Below, piece after piece: positions 46,857 through 59,497 of a stretch of 64,000 nt of DNA. This DNA is from Daldinia sp. FL1419 (taxonomy: Eukaryota > Ascomycota > Sordariomycetes > Xylariales > Hypoxylaceae). The stretch covers positions 1 to 64,000 of the forward strand of contig MU623503.1 in assembly GCA_025201765.1 (NCBI GenBank), written 5' to 3'. The stretch's first letter is position 1; each line of letters begins with the position of its first letter. The notes under the pieces are model-generated. The model saw only the letters and a program-made list of their open reading frames with translations, did no database searches and was not told the DNA's origin. The position numbers and the translations under genes are program-made.

Positions 46857-47552
46857 ATGGGACCTAACGATATCCCTAATCTCTCTTTGGTTCGCGAGTT
46901 CCTCGCGCGAGCCCACAGTCCTGATAGTGCGAATCGCATCTACTCCGAAAAGATCCAGCACCGACCTCTCTTCCTTAAGCCCACCTCCCCACCTCCTTCT
47001 AACGCCCGCGACGCTCGACGCAAGGCCCGCATTGAGTGCCGGAAACGCCTCAAAGCTCTAAAATCGAAACCCCTATCAGCACGGCAGCGACGTAAACGTG
47101 GTCTCTACGACGTACCCAAAAAAGATCTAAAGTATGCCATCTTCGAGCCGATGAATACACTATGGCTGGGCTACATCCGCGAAGTACTCGGTAACGAATT
47201 ACATACTGGCGGGCTGGGTGCTGCAGCCAAACTAAGTGCTGCCGATTTCCATGGTGCTAAAGTGACGGTGTCGCGTAGTAGGTGCACTAGCCACGTAGGC
47301 ATACAAGGAATCGTAATTAAGGATACCCGTTACGTCTTCGAAGTCATTACCGCAAAGAATAAGATAAAGACGGTGCCTAAGGAGGGGTGTGTATTTCGTG
47401 TCAGTGTCCCACCAGCGCCGGAAGCGAATGTTGCGGCCTCAGCCGAAGATCAGAAACTTTTCACCTTCGAGATTCACGGAGACCAGTTTCAGTACCGGTC
47501 ACCCGATCGCGCGAATAAGAAGTTCAAGCAGCATTTCCTAGAAAATCTTTGA
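46857..47552 (+). CDS. POP4: Ribonuclease P/MRP protein subunit Pop4 (Rpp29)
   Basis: This RNA-binding subunit of RNase P and RNase MRP takes part in tRNA 5' processing and rRNA maturation. The gene is intronless, 231 residues. A basic region (ARRKARIECRKRLKALKSKP) precedes the Sm-like Rpp29 barrel, with ARQRRKRGLYDVPKKDLKYA, EPMNTLWLGYIREVLG, DFHGAKVTVSRSRCTSHVG, GIVIKDTRYVFEVIT and the C-terminal FTFEIHGDQFQYRSPDRA. The start agrees with the family N-terminus and the length is typical. Confidence 0.95.
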   Translation: MGPNDIPNLSLVREFLARAHSPDSANRIYSEKIQHRPLFLKPTSPPPSNARDARRKARIECRKRLKALKSKPLSARQRRKRGLYDVPKKDLKYAIFEPMNTLWLGYIREVLGNELHTGGLGAAAKLSAADFHGAKVTVSRSRCTSHVGIQGIVIKDTRYVFEVITAKNKIKTVPKEGCVFRVSVPPAPEANVAASAEDQKLFTFEIHGDQFQYRSPDRANKKFKQHFLENL

Positions 47553-48629
47553 GGCGGTTATAGTTAGGACTCCGTGTATTCTATATCTAGCGGTATTCAA
47601 CTGAGACGTCTGGGCCTATGAGGGGGACACATCTGTCGTCGGATTCGTTACGCTCCTAGAACAACTCCTATTAAGGAGCCCGATACCGATTAGATTTCGA
47701 CGGGGCCCGGTCGGTTTATTGGGTGCTCATAGTGATTGCGATTTCAAATGCAGAAAGCCGGACCATGGATTCATCGCGTTGAGTTTTGCTTTATACACTT
47801 GTGCTGCCGCGGCGATAAAGATTCGAGAAGTGCGCTGATTTAGATGGATATTTAGGGTAAGCGCAAAACGCATCCGAAAAGAGATGGCGATATAGGGATA
47901 TATGTCGGTTGTCTGTTGCACTTTCTGACCGGTACCCGCTTGCGTCAATCGCTGTGGGATATCCATGGAGGGAAGGTATTGCTCCTTTTAAGGAATCAAT
48001 AACCGCCGAATCTATAGTCTGCTAAGAGGCGTTGAATTGACGGTGCTCAGGTATGTTTGATCCGGGACTCGCGAAGGGGAAGGGTTGAAAGCTGTATTGG
48101 CCGAGACTATAATAGCAATCAGGCGGGTTATACCTACAGACATAGTTTTGTTGAAACAAGGGGAGAAGAAGCATCGGCTGAGAAGGATTAAGAATCACAT
48201 GATAGTATCTATACTCCCTTTTATATTGATCTATCGTACCGGCCTCTAAAGCGCCAACCCAACTGGGTTTTCTGGCGTCCTATCGTGATTTAGGAATGGG
48301 CATGTTCTTTCATTAAAAATTTACTCAATTCGAAAAATCGCAAGTATGAATTCATTAAACTTCGCAGGCCTTGGTTATTACTGCACGCATCTTTCTATAG
48401 GCCGAAATTCGAGACTCTTTAATCATTAATAGGCTATTTCGCCGAGCCATACCTATAAAGGACAATAGAAATACCGTAGACTTCAAGCCAGCAAAAAATA
48501 CCATAGAAATAAAAGCCCCAAATAGCTGATCATTGATATGATAGGAATTAAGAGCGCCCACGTCCACCCCCCTTTACATCTTGGGTACTCAAGTGCATTA
48601 AACCACAAATACCCGGGTTGGAAGCCCCT
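47553..48629. other. Convergent intergenic region
   Basis: These 1.08 kb lie between the 3' ends of POP4 and the second amidase gene. Two minus-strand ORFs (47727-47966, 79 codons; 48355-48567, 70 codons with one hydrophobic stretch) have no recognisable family and poor support. Confidence 0.4.
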
Positions 48630-50467
48630 TTACGCAGAAACAGCAGCCGGCAAGCCGGCTTCTTCGAGCAGGATCCGCGTAGCTCTAAACAACTTCTCGT
48701 CATCGAACCGTCGCCCGACAATCTGTAGCGAAATAGGCGCATCCTTGTACCCCTTCGCGCCATGTTCCTTCCATAGCCCATACATATACCTATCCGTCTC
48801 GTTCAGCGGCTTATAGTCCGCAGGATACTCGTACTTTTCTCCAAGCACGCCCTCCTTAACAGCTTCTTTCGTAGGAAATACGATGACCGGGTAATCAAGC
48901 AGATTCCACTGCGAGGTATACGCCCAGTAGCGGCCGGTGCCGTGCTTAGTCGCAACGCCAGGGCCTGCAGGGGACAAAATCACGTCGACGGGCTGTTCGT
49001 CCCAGAGCTTGTTGTACGCCGTGCGGTAGGCGTCGCGCTCGGATATTGCCTCCCAGAGGGTTTGGATGGTATGCGCTTTGACGTGGGAGTTCTCGTGGAG
49101 GATAAAGCTCATAAGGGGTCGCCAGGGCTCGCCGGAAGATTCGACGAGGGCTTTGACTTCGGCGCCGCCATCGGGGTAGTAGAGTTTTGCCTGTTCTTAA
49201 TGTTAGGAAAAACTGCTCCCCCCCCCCCCCAAAAACCAATATAAGTTATTCTGGGAAAATTGGACGTACTATGATAGACCAAGCCAAATCATGCTTCCAC
49301 GGCTTCCATTCTACAACCTCAACATTAGGGCTCTTCTGTAGCTTCCCAACAAACTCATCGAGCGCCTTGAGTACGGGTGGATGCGGCCTCACAACCCCGT
49401 CGCCGTAAAGAACACCTACCCTGAATTTCCTATCCAGATAGTACTGCGCTGGGTCTCTCCAATCAAACCCGACCAGATCGGATTGCTGCACCCAAGGCTT
49501 CTGGTCGAGGATGGATTTCGTGAAGAGGTGGAGGCCCTCAAGACTGGTTGAGATAGGGCCAGGAGTCCCGAGGATGGATTCGGCATTGGGCATGGCGTGG
49601 ACCGATCCGGCAGTTGGCAGTCGCTGGGTAGTTGGTTTAAAGCCGAAGAGTCCGTTGCTGGCTGCAGGGACACGGATAGACCCGCCAATGTCCGTTCCAA
49701 TTCCAAGGATAGAGCCTCGGAGGGCAATCAATGCGCCCTCCCCGCCGGATGAACCACCAGCACTTAGGGTCGTGTTGTAAGGGTTCACAGTGATTCTAGG
49801 CAATTGTCAGAAAACTGAGCACAAGTATTATAGATGCCGTTTTGATGAGGGGTACATGTATCACTCACCCGTATAGATTATTGTCTGTCTCAATTTGCAT
49901 CAAAGTCTGCGGCTGGGTGGTTCTCGCATAAATTACCGCCCCAGCTCTCTCTAGACACTGGACGATCAAGGCGTCCTCCTCTGCGACTTGGCCGACCCAT
50001 GCTACAAACCCGGCGTTCACGTCCTCGCCCTTAATTTTGATGTGCTCTTTGACGCTAATCGGGATTCCATGAAGCGGACCCATGGGCTTTTTGTTAGCAG
50101 CGAGGTACTGGTCCAACTCGGCAGCTTTATTTAGGGCTCTTTTAGGCAATAATTCGGTGATGCTGTTGGTAAGTTTTTGCGCCAGGCCGGCGCGCCTTAG
50201 GAAAGCATTGGTGACCACAGTTGAGCTCCATTCACCTGAGGCTATCTTCTTGACGAGGTTCTCGACATCCATGCTGGTGATCTCTATCTCTTGTTCCGTG
50301 AGGAGTAGTTTGGGGACTCCTGTGCTGTTGAGAGGAATATCTTCCTGGCGTAATCCGGGCACCGGTGGACTGACCTCTGCGATCGTTGCATCTCTGTGTC
50401 TCTGGCGATCTGTCGCTACTTCTTGCCATGTCGCACCGTTAGCAATTGTTACCGTGGCCGCGGGCAT
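48630..50467 (-). CDS. Amidase-signature hydrolase (acetamidase-like), second copy
   Basis: This general amidase has 561 residues and three exons, 50467-49869, 49795-49270 and 49190-48630. Triad segments are complete: GIPISVKEHIKIKG (Lys), SAGGSSGGE (cis-Ser) and DIGGSIRVPA (nucleophile Ser). The ATG at 50467 (MPAATVTIANGATWQEV) was chosen because upstream in-frame residues do not fit. It is clearly diverged from the HxnN-like amidase at 19.5 kb and lies 27 kb from that cluster, so I do not link it to nicotinate use. The second intron carries a run of 14 C on the plus strand (49217-49230). Confidence 0.9.
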
Positions 50468-51493
50468 ATTGGCGATGTATGTCAATATTGGAAGGTTTCT
50501 TTGTTGGAAGATGCCCTTGATTATTGGCATATAAAGGGAACTGAGTTCTGGAGTAAATCCGTCTAGGAGATTTGAAACTCTAACTACAATTCCATGACGG
50601 GATACCACAAAATATATACCGGTCTCATCCCTTACGATAAGCCATGCGGGCTATAGATAACCCAATGGCTTTATCAAGCATATTTGGTGGTTACTCAACA
50701 TTGTGGTTACAATGCTCATGGTGAGATAGCAACACGGCTAACTAAGGTGCACGATAAGCCAAATCCATGCGAAAGGACGGGTCCGGACGGCATAGCCGTT
50801 CAGTATCTTCCAGCGTATCTCATATGTCGTAGCTATAAGCCGGGTCACGGGGCTCGGGATCACTTACATGAACCCCAGTCTAGATAAATCTATCCGATTA
50901 CCACGTTCATCGTGTAACTGGATGTAGGTAACATTAACGCTCCTATACGGTAATCCGTAGTGGGGTTAGATTCAGCGTAATAACGGACGTAGATCTACGA
51001 CATATGAAGCTTCTAATTGGTTATTTTGAATATTTTATATGACCGGGTGGCTGCACTTCTATTGGGTTTCGAGGGGAAAAGACTGCTTTGCCGCAAACTA
51101 GATGGAATAGGCCTGAGGGTAAAATATAAACCTGCTTATTAATAACTCCGAGCAGATATATAATGTTAGACTCGAGGTTGTCGCGATAATTGGTGTTCCC
51201 TTGAATCCATGTGTCAATAAACAAGGTATGCATAGTGTCCCATAATATGATGCTGGTCTCGTATGGAAAATGCAGCCTCGCTAGTGCAGCTGAGAAGTGG
51301 AATCCATCATAGGACAAAAGGAAATGGGGAAAATAACCTTGGATTAATACCTAAGCATATGACGCGGGAGATACTTTGCCCTTAATCATAAGCGATGACA
51401 GCTTCAGATATGAAATCAATGTTAAGCGTTTAAGTCTAGTGGCGGGGTCTAACATTAGCATTATGGTAACTAGTAGCAGTAAGATTCATACTA
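50468..51493. other. Intergenic region
   Basis: These 1.03 kb comprise the amidase promoter and the 3' flank of the TPR gene. A 98-codon minus-strand ORF (51021-51317) has no motif. Nothing else is recognised. Confidence 0.45.
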
Positions 51494-52514
51494 TTAACTT
51501 GGGCCGTTCTGGGAGAAGTTCATGCTGTAGCCACCGGTCTTCTCATCTTTGACCATCTTGAAATTTTCCGTACTGAGTCCAAATGGTTTCAATATTCCGT
51601 TTCCAAGCTGTGAGTGTTCGATTAGCGCTGATATCCAAAGTACTAAAGACATTTTCGTTTTCCAGCCGTTACTCACATCTTTCAACTTCCCCCACATCTC
51701 CGACATTTCCTTCTCCTGAGCCGCTTTCGTTCTTGCGGGAAGGGTTATTAATTGTGCTTGAACAATTTTCCTATCAGCGATGCTAAGGTTTTTCATAGTC
51801 GACAATAACTTGTAGTCCTCTTCGGCACCAGATAAGTTCGACCAGCCTCCAAGTTCGCTTCTCGCCCTGGCTCGTCTCATCAAAGCTTTCGCTCTAATCC
51901 TAAGGATATCGTCCTGCCGCTTTTTTCTCGCAATTTCAGAAGCGGTTTCCTCCTTTGCAGCCTGAGCACTCTTCTGAGCCCCAGAGCTGACAATTTCTTC
52001 TTCCACTCCGTCATCCTCGACGTTCGTCTCTTTTTGTTTATCTTCGCTCTCCCTCTGATTAGCTTCCGCTTTTTCTACGCGATCCAAGCCGTTGATAGAG
52101 TCAGTGGCAGCCTTGATAGCTTCCTTCCATTGTTCTAACTTCAGATGGCATGCTGCAATATTGGATTTCAAAACCGCAAGCTCGTAGTCCAAGTAGTGTG
52201 GACAAACTGAAGCGGCTTCTTCATATTTCGCGATAGCACTCTCGTAGTTGGCGGCAGCAAATAGCGTATTCGCTGCGGACTTCTTCTCGTTGGACTCCCC
52301 TAATAGGCTCTAAAAATGGAATGGAGATAAGCGAATTAGAGAAAAGAGCTAATAAAAATTTGTTTTATGTATAGACGAAATACACACGTACAGCTTCTTC
52401 CTCGGGCGGGAACTTCTCAGGAGTTGTCAACTCATCATCGTCAACGTCTTGATTCGACTGATTTATTTTCGATTTATCGGGTTCTTTTCCCGCCGTTTCC
52501 GACGAGCCGGTCAT
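51494..52514 (-). CDS. TPR-domain protein, TTC1-like
   Basis: This is a 289-residue protein with three exons, 52514-52392, 52309-51677 and 51607-51494. An acidic N-terminus (DVDDDELTTPEKFPPEEE) is followed by TPR helices: ANTLFAAANYESAIAKYEEA, DYELAVLKSNIAACHLKLEQW, and, after a charged insert of about 70 residues, a third repeat (RIRAKALMRRARARSELGGW). The C-terminus NGILKPFGLSTENFKM is shared by fungal and animal TTC1 proteins. TTC1 family members bind Hsp70/Hsp90-type chaperones; no enzymatic role is expected. Confidence 0.85.
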
Positions 52515-53155
52515 AATTTTGTGATGTAAGACCCGAGGCTGGACGGTTTGGAGAGTTGGACGGAAAACCCTATATTTGATATCAAGAAACGAATATAGAA
52601 GAACTTGTTAGTAAACTCAACACTTGGACTTTCATAGAATGCGGCAAAAGCTGAGCTGAGTTTACGTAACGTCCATGTATGCGTCGAGGTAACTCCGCTT
52701 ATTATGCAAATATAGGATGTAAATACATGCGCATGTGTTTAAGAGCTCTACCATAGCAGCATAACCTAGGTAGGTATGCCTTAAGGTTTAGCTCCCCTTG
52801 AACAGGTATTGTACCCACTACGATTCTATATCTTGTTGGTCCTATTTTATGTATTGTACGTGGCCGGAGAGTTACCCCGCATAGGTAGGTAGGTACTCCT
52901 AATGTACCCCGCCATAAATTCAATTAGAATAGTTAAATACCTAGGTTAGGTAGTCGCTCCTTATCGTTAGGCGGGGCTAAAGGTATAATCAATTATAATA
53001 CAAGGTTAATAGAGACTTACCAAATCGCTAAAGATCAACTTCACTAACGTCAAGAATCAAGAATCTACAAAAAAGGTTCCAACATCGTATAGTACCTTAG
53101 ATACGTTTGACGTGTCGCACCCAGCAGTACCATTCAGACATCGTAATCGAACACA
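52515..53155. promoter_or_regulatory. Divergent promoter of the TPR and HAD genes
   Basis: This 641-base interval has a cluster of GGTA/TACC motifs (AACCTAGGTA at 52763-52772, and further runs near 52885 and 52938). No gene is recognised in it. Confidence 0.5.
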
Positions 53156-54162
53156 ATGGCACCTCGCACAGAGTAAGTCAAGACCCATTCCTCCAAGTGT
53201 TTATAGCAAAAGTTCCTAACGGTTACCCCAAAAGTTTCCCACCCATAAGAGCTTGTCTCTTTGATATGGACGGTCTGCTTCTTGATACCGAAGATATATA
53301 CACCCTTTGTATAAATCTCATCCTCGAAAAGTACGGCAAAAGTACGCTTCCCTGGTCCATTAAGGCCAAGTTGCAGGGTCGACCAGGTCCTGATGCGAAT
53401 GCCCTCTTTCACGAATGGGCACAACTACCTGTGGAACCGTCCGACTACTTAAACCAACTCACTGCTTTACAGCAGGAGCATTTCCCAACTGCGAAACCAT
53501 TGCCAGGTGTAGAGAAGTTGCTTGGAGACTTAGGAAGGACGCGCTGGTGGGATATCAAAGACCAAGAAGGGGTAAGAAACGGCGACAAGGGCGAAACTGG
53601 CGGAAAGAAACAACAAAGAGTCCATATTGCGCTAGCCACCAGCAGCACTACGTCCAACTTCACAGTCAAGACTGCTAAGTGGACCGAATTATTCTCCGTA
53701 TTCGAATCCCACCGAAGGGTGCTGGGTGACGACAAGCGCATTCAGCCTGGCCGTGGCAAACCCCTCCCCGATATCTACCTCCTTGCGCTAAAGACCATCA
53801 ATGACAGCCTCGACGCGGGCGAAAAGCCAATCACTCCCGAGGAATGCCTTGTATTTGAAGATAGCGTCCCTGGAGTCGAAGCCGGACGACGAGCCGGTAT
53901 GAGAGTAGTGTGGTGTCCTCACCCGATGCTCAAGAAGGAGTACGAGGGTCGAGAAAAGGAGATCCTAGCTGGGCGTATGGGCGAGGCGGGTGATGTTGAT
54001 ACACACCAATTAGGAGAAATCGACGACGGTTGGGCTGATTACTACCCTGACCTAACTAACTTCTCATATGACAGGTATGGAATAGCTGTCCCGCCTGCTG
54101 AGGCAGAACTGGACGCGGCTATGAAGGAGAATACCAACGGGCTCGTTACACAGGGTGCTTAA
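53156..54162 (+). CDS. HAD-superfamily phosphatase, HDHD1/pseudouridine-5'-phosphatase-like
   Basis: This haloacid-dehalogenase hydrolase has 314 residues, with a 17-nt first exon (53156-53172) and a second exon 53235-54162. Splicing joins MAPRT to DFPPIRACLFDMDGLLLDTE, which holds motif I with D16 and D18. Motif II is ALATSSTTS, and motif IV lies in CLVFEDSVPGVEAGRRAGM. The cap domain lies between motifs I and II. Homologues include yeast YOR131C-like and animal HDHD1 proteins acting on small phosphates; the natural substrate is not certain. The tiny first exon explains why the plain reading frame seems to start further upstream. Confidence 0.88.
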
Positions 54163-54416
54163 AACTGCGATAATTTAGATATTAGAAAGCACGCTCATAG
54201 ACCACCAGCTACATCGGCGTCGATGATTTAAGACCATATACAATAATAAAACAAATGCATAGCCGTTATGAGACTCAGACCATTATTAAGTTGATATAGG
54301 TAACGCAGGTAATTAATTATAAATTTGTTAGTTACGTAGTACGGGGAAGGAAAGCTAGAAGAAGAGATAACTCTTAATATTATAAAGCCCTGCCGAGGAG
54401 AATAGTTGACACTCAA

Positions 54417-55939
54417 CTAATAGATATCCCATAGACTAATCTTTCCGTCTTTACTACCGGCAGCTAACCAATGAGCTTCTTGCGCCATCTTAATTCGTCG
54501 GTCTTTAACACGGAGTTGACCTAGTTTAGACGCGACTATCGTGGTGGGCTTTGGGTCATCTGGAGTTTTGGCTGTAGATACTTCATCTTTGACCCCTTTA
54601 CTAGCTTCTACATTATCAACATCTCGCTTCGAGGGAGCTATCGTTTGACCGTCATCCAACGTTGTAAAAGAAACTGCGTAACAGCCAACGTCGTGCCACT
54701 TCAGCACTGCCAGTTCGGACATGGTCTTGGCCGAATAGACGCGTACTTTTGAGTCCCATCCCGCGGTCGCAAAAATCTTGCCATCGGACCGGATACGCAG
54801 GCTTTGCTGTCCGGAGTGTTTAGTATTGATTGTCTTCAGGGGTTTCGTTTCAATAGCCAACTTCTCCTGTCTCGGAGGTATTTCGGGCCTGGGCTCTGGC
54901 GACAGTACAGCTGAGAGTAAGGATGTATTTGAGGCTCCAATGTTCCCATCGCTTGTCTTCGGCGGATGCTGTGATTCCCGGATATGGAAAGTTGCGGTAG
55001 GAACCGGGTGCTTCGCGATAATGGCATCAGCACCAGAAGTTAAGAAATAACTTTTAAAGGGGTCCAAGTCGAGTGAGAGCACCGGTTGATTATGGACTTG
55101 TGCTCTGTATAATATGTCCCACGTTCCACCCTTTCCAAGTTGCGCGACTACTGCAAGGCCGGATTCGTAGGCAACAGCGAGAGTTAGATATTCTCGGCGC
55201 CAAAACAAACATAGAGACATAACCATGCCTTTCTTCTCCCCCTTATCTCCTATATTAATAGTATGCAGTCGGGTCTGGCCTGGCAGTTCGAGAATATCGA
55301 CCTCGTTGGGAGGTGAGCGGAAATACCAGCCGAAGAAATCTCAAAGCAGGGGGAGGGGGAGGGGGAGGGGGAGGCTTACAGCTTCGGTCTCTAATGTGTT
55401 AGGTACAGCAATGAAGAGCTCACCCTGAGTAATGCTTGGCGCTGTAGGGCAGGACGCAAAAGAACAGAAATTCATGGTGTTCACATGGAGTATATGCAGT
55501 AACCAGGGCTGTGGTCGCTCAGGTGAGGATTCGTCAAGAGGCAAAGCGGTGCTCATGGCAGTCTCATCCTGGAGCGCAAGTTTCCATACCGCCAAGCGGT
55601 TGTCTCTACCATGTCTGAGAGATGCTTCTCAGCCACGTGGCCATCCATTTCAGAACCAGGTTTGAATAGGGGATAGATATAAAAGCATTATGCTGTGACA
55701 TGAGACTAGACCTACGTGATTATCTTGTCGTCTTCCCAGTCGGATATGCCGAGGATCGCGTTTGTGTGAGCGCGCCAGACAGCTCGGGGGCGCATAATAG
55801 TAAGATCCCATAGTACCACAAATCCGTCTGCATCTCCAGATGCTAATCTCTGGTTGTTCCTGATGAAGGTAGTGACATGGACTTGAGTACGATGTCCTCG
55901 CAGGACTGACTTGGGCTGTGCAGGCTGATGTTGAGACAT
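54417..55939 (-). CDS. ASA1: ASTRA-associated protein Asa1 (WD40 repeats)
   Basis: This is a WD40 propeller protein of 447 residues with three exons, 55939-55716, 55614-55380 and 55301-54417. It begins SVLRGHRTQVHVTTFIRNNQ, ASGDADGFVVLWDLT and AVWRAHTNAILGI, and after intron 1 HGRDNRLAVWKL, which is the ordering seen in Asa1. Later blades include FATAGWDSKVRVYSAKTM and the C-terminal LAAGSKDGKISLWDIY. Asa1 is a subunit of the ASTRA chromatin/PIKK-chaperone complex with Tra1 and the TTT proteins. The second intron is a C-rich hexamer repeat. Confidence 0.88.
55348..55374. repeat. G-rich hexamer tandem repeat in an ASA1 intron
   Basis: About four copies of GGGGGA lie on the plus strand a few bases from the ASA1 intron 2 donor. 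Four G-runs in close succession could form a G-quadruplex on the plus (non-transcript) strand. Confidence 0.85.
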
Positions 55940-58900
55940 GATTTTAATAGAACTTAGCCGTTGATGTACTCGATATGGGAGGTCTATCCTTCTTGGTCAC
56001 GTTATACTATCGCCTATTGCGGCGAGTGGGAAACTACCTAGGAAACTGCTTCAGTCGTAATTGTCGATTTAGCATACCATCATAACTCGTGTATAAATAA
56101 TGAATATTTCGGTCCGGTATGGAAGCAAGGGTGTATATACCTATATATACCAAGGTGGTTGGTAATTATTACGTTCGAAGTAACTTGAAGAGTGCTATTA
56201 ATAAATATTGTAATTTTGTAGCCGAGCCGCATATCGAACGAAAAGGAAGTATTCGTTAAAAGTTGCCAATGTTTTTATTTTTATTTTTTTATTTTTTATT
56301 TATCTTCAGCAGCATCGGAAGCGCTGTATACCTACCTTTTAGGTAATGTCAGTACCTTATCGAAGAAGGTTTTATAGTGGAGTTTGTGGGGTAAAAATGG
56401 ATACTAATGCAATAGAAGATGCCTCCCGCTTAGGTTAGTACCCACCTAGGAGGTAGGTACCTAAGCAGGTAGGCGCCCAGGCACCCTAAGGTATAGCACG
56501 TACCTGACACTAAACCGCGTGTAAATTTGAAAGGGAAATCCGTCAGAATTCATCATCGTCATTTTGATCATTTTAATCTAACAACGTATAAATCCATTCA
56601 TACATCAGCTCATCGGATCTACACGCGATCATCTATCATATGTATCGGTAGCTAAGATAGATCGTCATCTTTAGTAATATCTAATGTTTGGGAAATGCAT
56701 GTGAGTTCTCCCCTCCATCTAGTACAACTACAGATACGTATAAGTGATCGTTACCACGTTCCCAGACTGATTAAGCTATCGACGTAGATTGTACATCATC
56801 TCCCTCGAAATCAAATACTACTCTTTAAGCACAAATCTGCCTACCCAGGTAGTACAATACAGTACGAATAAGGGCCGATCCGGTCAGCTGTTTCTCTGCT
56901 CGATGGACTACATATTTCTCCGGTAAAATCGCAAATTATCATCGTCCCTCGAATACAACAATGTAACTTGTGACACAAAAATGCCCAATGACAGCATGCT
57001 GGACGCAAGCAGCTACCCGCAGCGAGCACATGGCAGGGCAGTTGTCAAGAAACTTGTCAAAAAAAGAAACTTGTCAACAAGCTACCTATCTTCTTCTTCT
57101 CCTTTCCTGCATAACGGAGAAACGCGTTACACGTATCTTCACCTTCGTAAGAGATCATATGATATTACTAATGTTGCATCACGACCTGCAGGCTGGCTGC
57201 TTGAAGTCCACGTCGGCTCTTCTCTCGGTTTTGCGTGCAGCAAGATACTTGGTGGCTTACAACTTGCGAGTCAGCTAGAAATTCATACCATATTGTCTCC
57301 GCGTGACAGACGTGGGCAACTACGCTAAATATAAGGCTTATTACATAGCTTTAGGTCGTCATTAGCGCCGTAGAGTCGGTGAGGAGCTATTCGATCAGCG
57401 TTGGCCTAATACGGTATTATTTGCACAGACCGAATTAACAGGGGCTTTCGTTTCGCTGCCGAGACTCGCCCAGATTCGATCACACTGTTAGTTGAAACGG
57501 GAAACCATCCCAATCAAACATGAGCGAAACAACTGTGGATACGGGTTATGAGTGCTTCTAAATTCACAGCCACCTTTAGCATTTCATCTTCTATCTTTAC
57601 GTATCGACTTGAATTTCGAATGAAGCAGGCTCCTAACGGATTGTACCATCTTCATCGAAGTATAGAAGCGAATCAGCAATACTCCCATACCTTTAACTCG
57701 AGCATCCATATATTAAACGCGTAGGAAAACGATGACTGGTATGATATCAATGTTTTCTCCCCTGTTCAAAAGCTTGGCAGGGTCCGGTGCATCGGCACCT
57801 AGTCATCCCACATGTATTGTATAATACTTACCTACCTAGCAGCCTAGGCGTATGGATTCACACTTTGCAACTTTTACTCATGCGTTCTAGCCCATCTAAC
57901 CACAAATATTCCCTGTTCGGATGCTATTTAAAAGGATATCCGCTACAACTCTCCAGAATCTCGGTACTTTCAGTTTCCTCCTGGAAGCAACTTAAGCCGA
58001 AGCACTTCTCTGACAAAATATACTTGTCACGGAGTGCGGGATGCTACCATATCTGGGGCGGTGGGGTCCTGCTCAGTACCCAAACGGGCACCACAAGTCG
58101 TGGGAGGCCAGCCCTGATCGATATGGTTGGTTCAACTAAAAACCCCAGCCCGATCTACGTCTAGCTCTGGCTGCCACTAATCATGCTAACAATGTAAAAG
58201 GTAAGAAAATACGACCAGGGGGGTTGTTTGGCGTTAAAGAGAATCGCACGCCAGAAAGCTACCCCTGTAGTATATTGAATTGGTGGTCAACCACCGATCA
58301 GCCCCGGAGCCATTTTTGCACGAGACCTAGTCCCAAGTCCCTGTTAATTCTAGAAAGTATAGTAGAGCCTTTTCTGCGGCCTCTGCTAACAGATGACGGA
58401 CAGTAAACCGGCCAAAATACAAGCTGGTAGATGACCACGTTCTACTAATATCAGGCCGTTGTCCAATTTAAGTTATCTCGTCGTCTCCTTTCCGGCACGT
58501 CAAGAATAAACCATATCGAGGGCTATGCCTCGGTTGTTTTCTCGTAAATCATTATCGCCATCCCGTCAAGTAGGTACTTACATATAGAGCACTTAAGCCT
58601 AAGATCATCTTGAACGGAGGCTGTGCTCTTTTTTCTGTCATTGCGTTTCCCCCCTCCCAGATCTGTCACACTGTTACGAGTAAGTACCTAGAGAACAAGC
58701 AACAGAATTCGTATTAGCCTATCTTACTTTGAGGTACATACCTAACCTACTCGTTTCAACTCAGAAGTCGTCGTCCTGTAACTAATTGGATCTTAGCTCC
58801 ATCTATATGGATATGTTTCTTCTCATATCTCTTTAATCTAACTTCCTCGCCTTACTCTAAATATTAATCTGGCCTCAGTCTAGACTTTTCGGTGAAAGAG

Positions 58901-59497
58901 AATAATAAAGATAAGAGTTAAGGGGAAAGATCCGACATCCTGGCCCCAATCATAAATTGGCACCACGTACCACTCTGCAACGGTGCACCACAGACTCGCC
59001 TAACCGGAAGCTTCCAATCAGCTGGTGTTGTCTCGATCAGAATCCGAGACACCTGGCGCATCTCTCAAGATCCTGTACCTGAGTCCGTCCATGAGATAGA
59101 CGGCTACTCGCATGCAGCGCAGCATACTGAGCCTTCTCATCTGGTTTTGACGAATATCTTTATTTTCTCCACCATCGAGTCCTAGATTTAGGCCTATTTG
59201 CCCAACTACTTTTCAACTAAGTAGCTTTTGTCAACGGAATTGCCGGAATCAGCAGAGCAAAAACCGGCTTGGTAGTTGCAAAGACAGTAGTCGACCACTT
59301 GCCTGGCGGTCGTTCCCTTTTCAGAAGTTGGCCAGCCGGACAACCCCGTTTAATATCATTCTTTTCGTTCACTCGACCCCCGCTCAGACAGCCTCGTGTA
59401 TTCGAGAGCTCCCTCCACCGTAGTCCTGGCGGCATACGACGTCGCTTCGTTGAATGCCCTCGTAGTGGGCTACCCAACCGGCGCTCCTGCGCCATTG
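55940..59497. other. 3.5-kb gene-poor region
   Basis: No convincing gene is seen. ORFs of 60-125 codons (for example 56981-57328 and 57787-58164) overlap in different frames and lack motifs. Poly-T/A stretches occur at 56270-56300, and TACC/GGTA repeats at 56440-56475, 57830 and 58682. The right part is the promoter of the Zn2Cys6 gene and may contain a long leader or an unrecognised first exon. Confidence 0.5.

Noticed and set aside
49217..49230. Run of 14 C as a functional element
   Set aside because: It is a homopolymer within an amidase intron; length could even be a sequencing artefact, and nothing points to a function.
57787..58164. 125-codon ORF as a gene
   Set aside because: No family resemblance, overlapping ORFs in other frames, and no splice or start context that would support it.
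59217..59495. 92-codon minus-strand ORF upstream of the Zn2Cys6 gene
   Set aside because: It is in the opposite frame of the regulator's leader region and has no recognisable domain.
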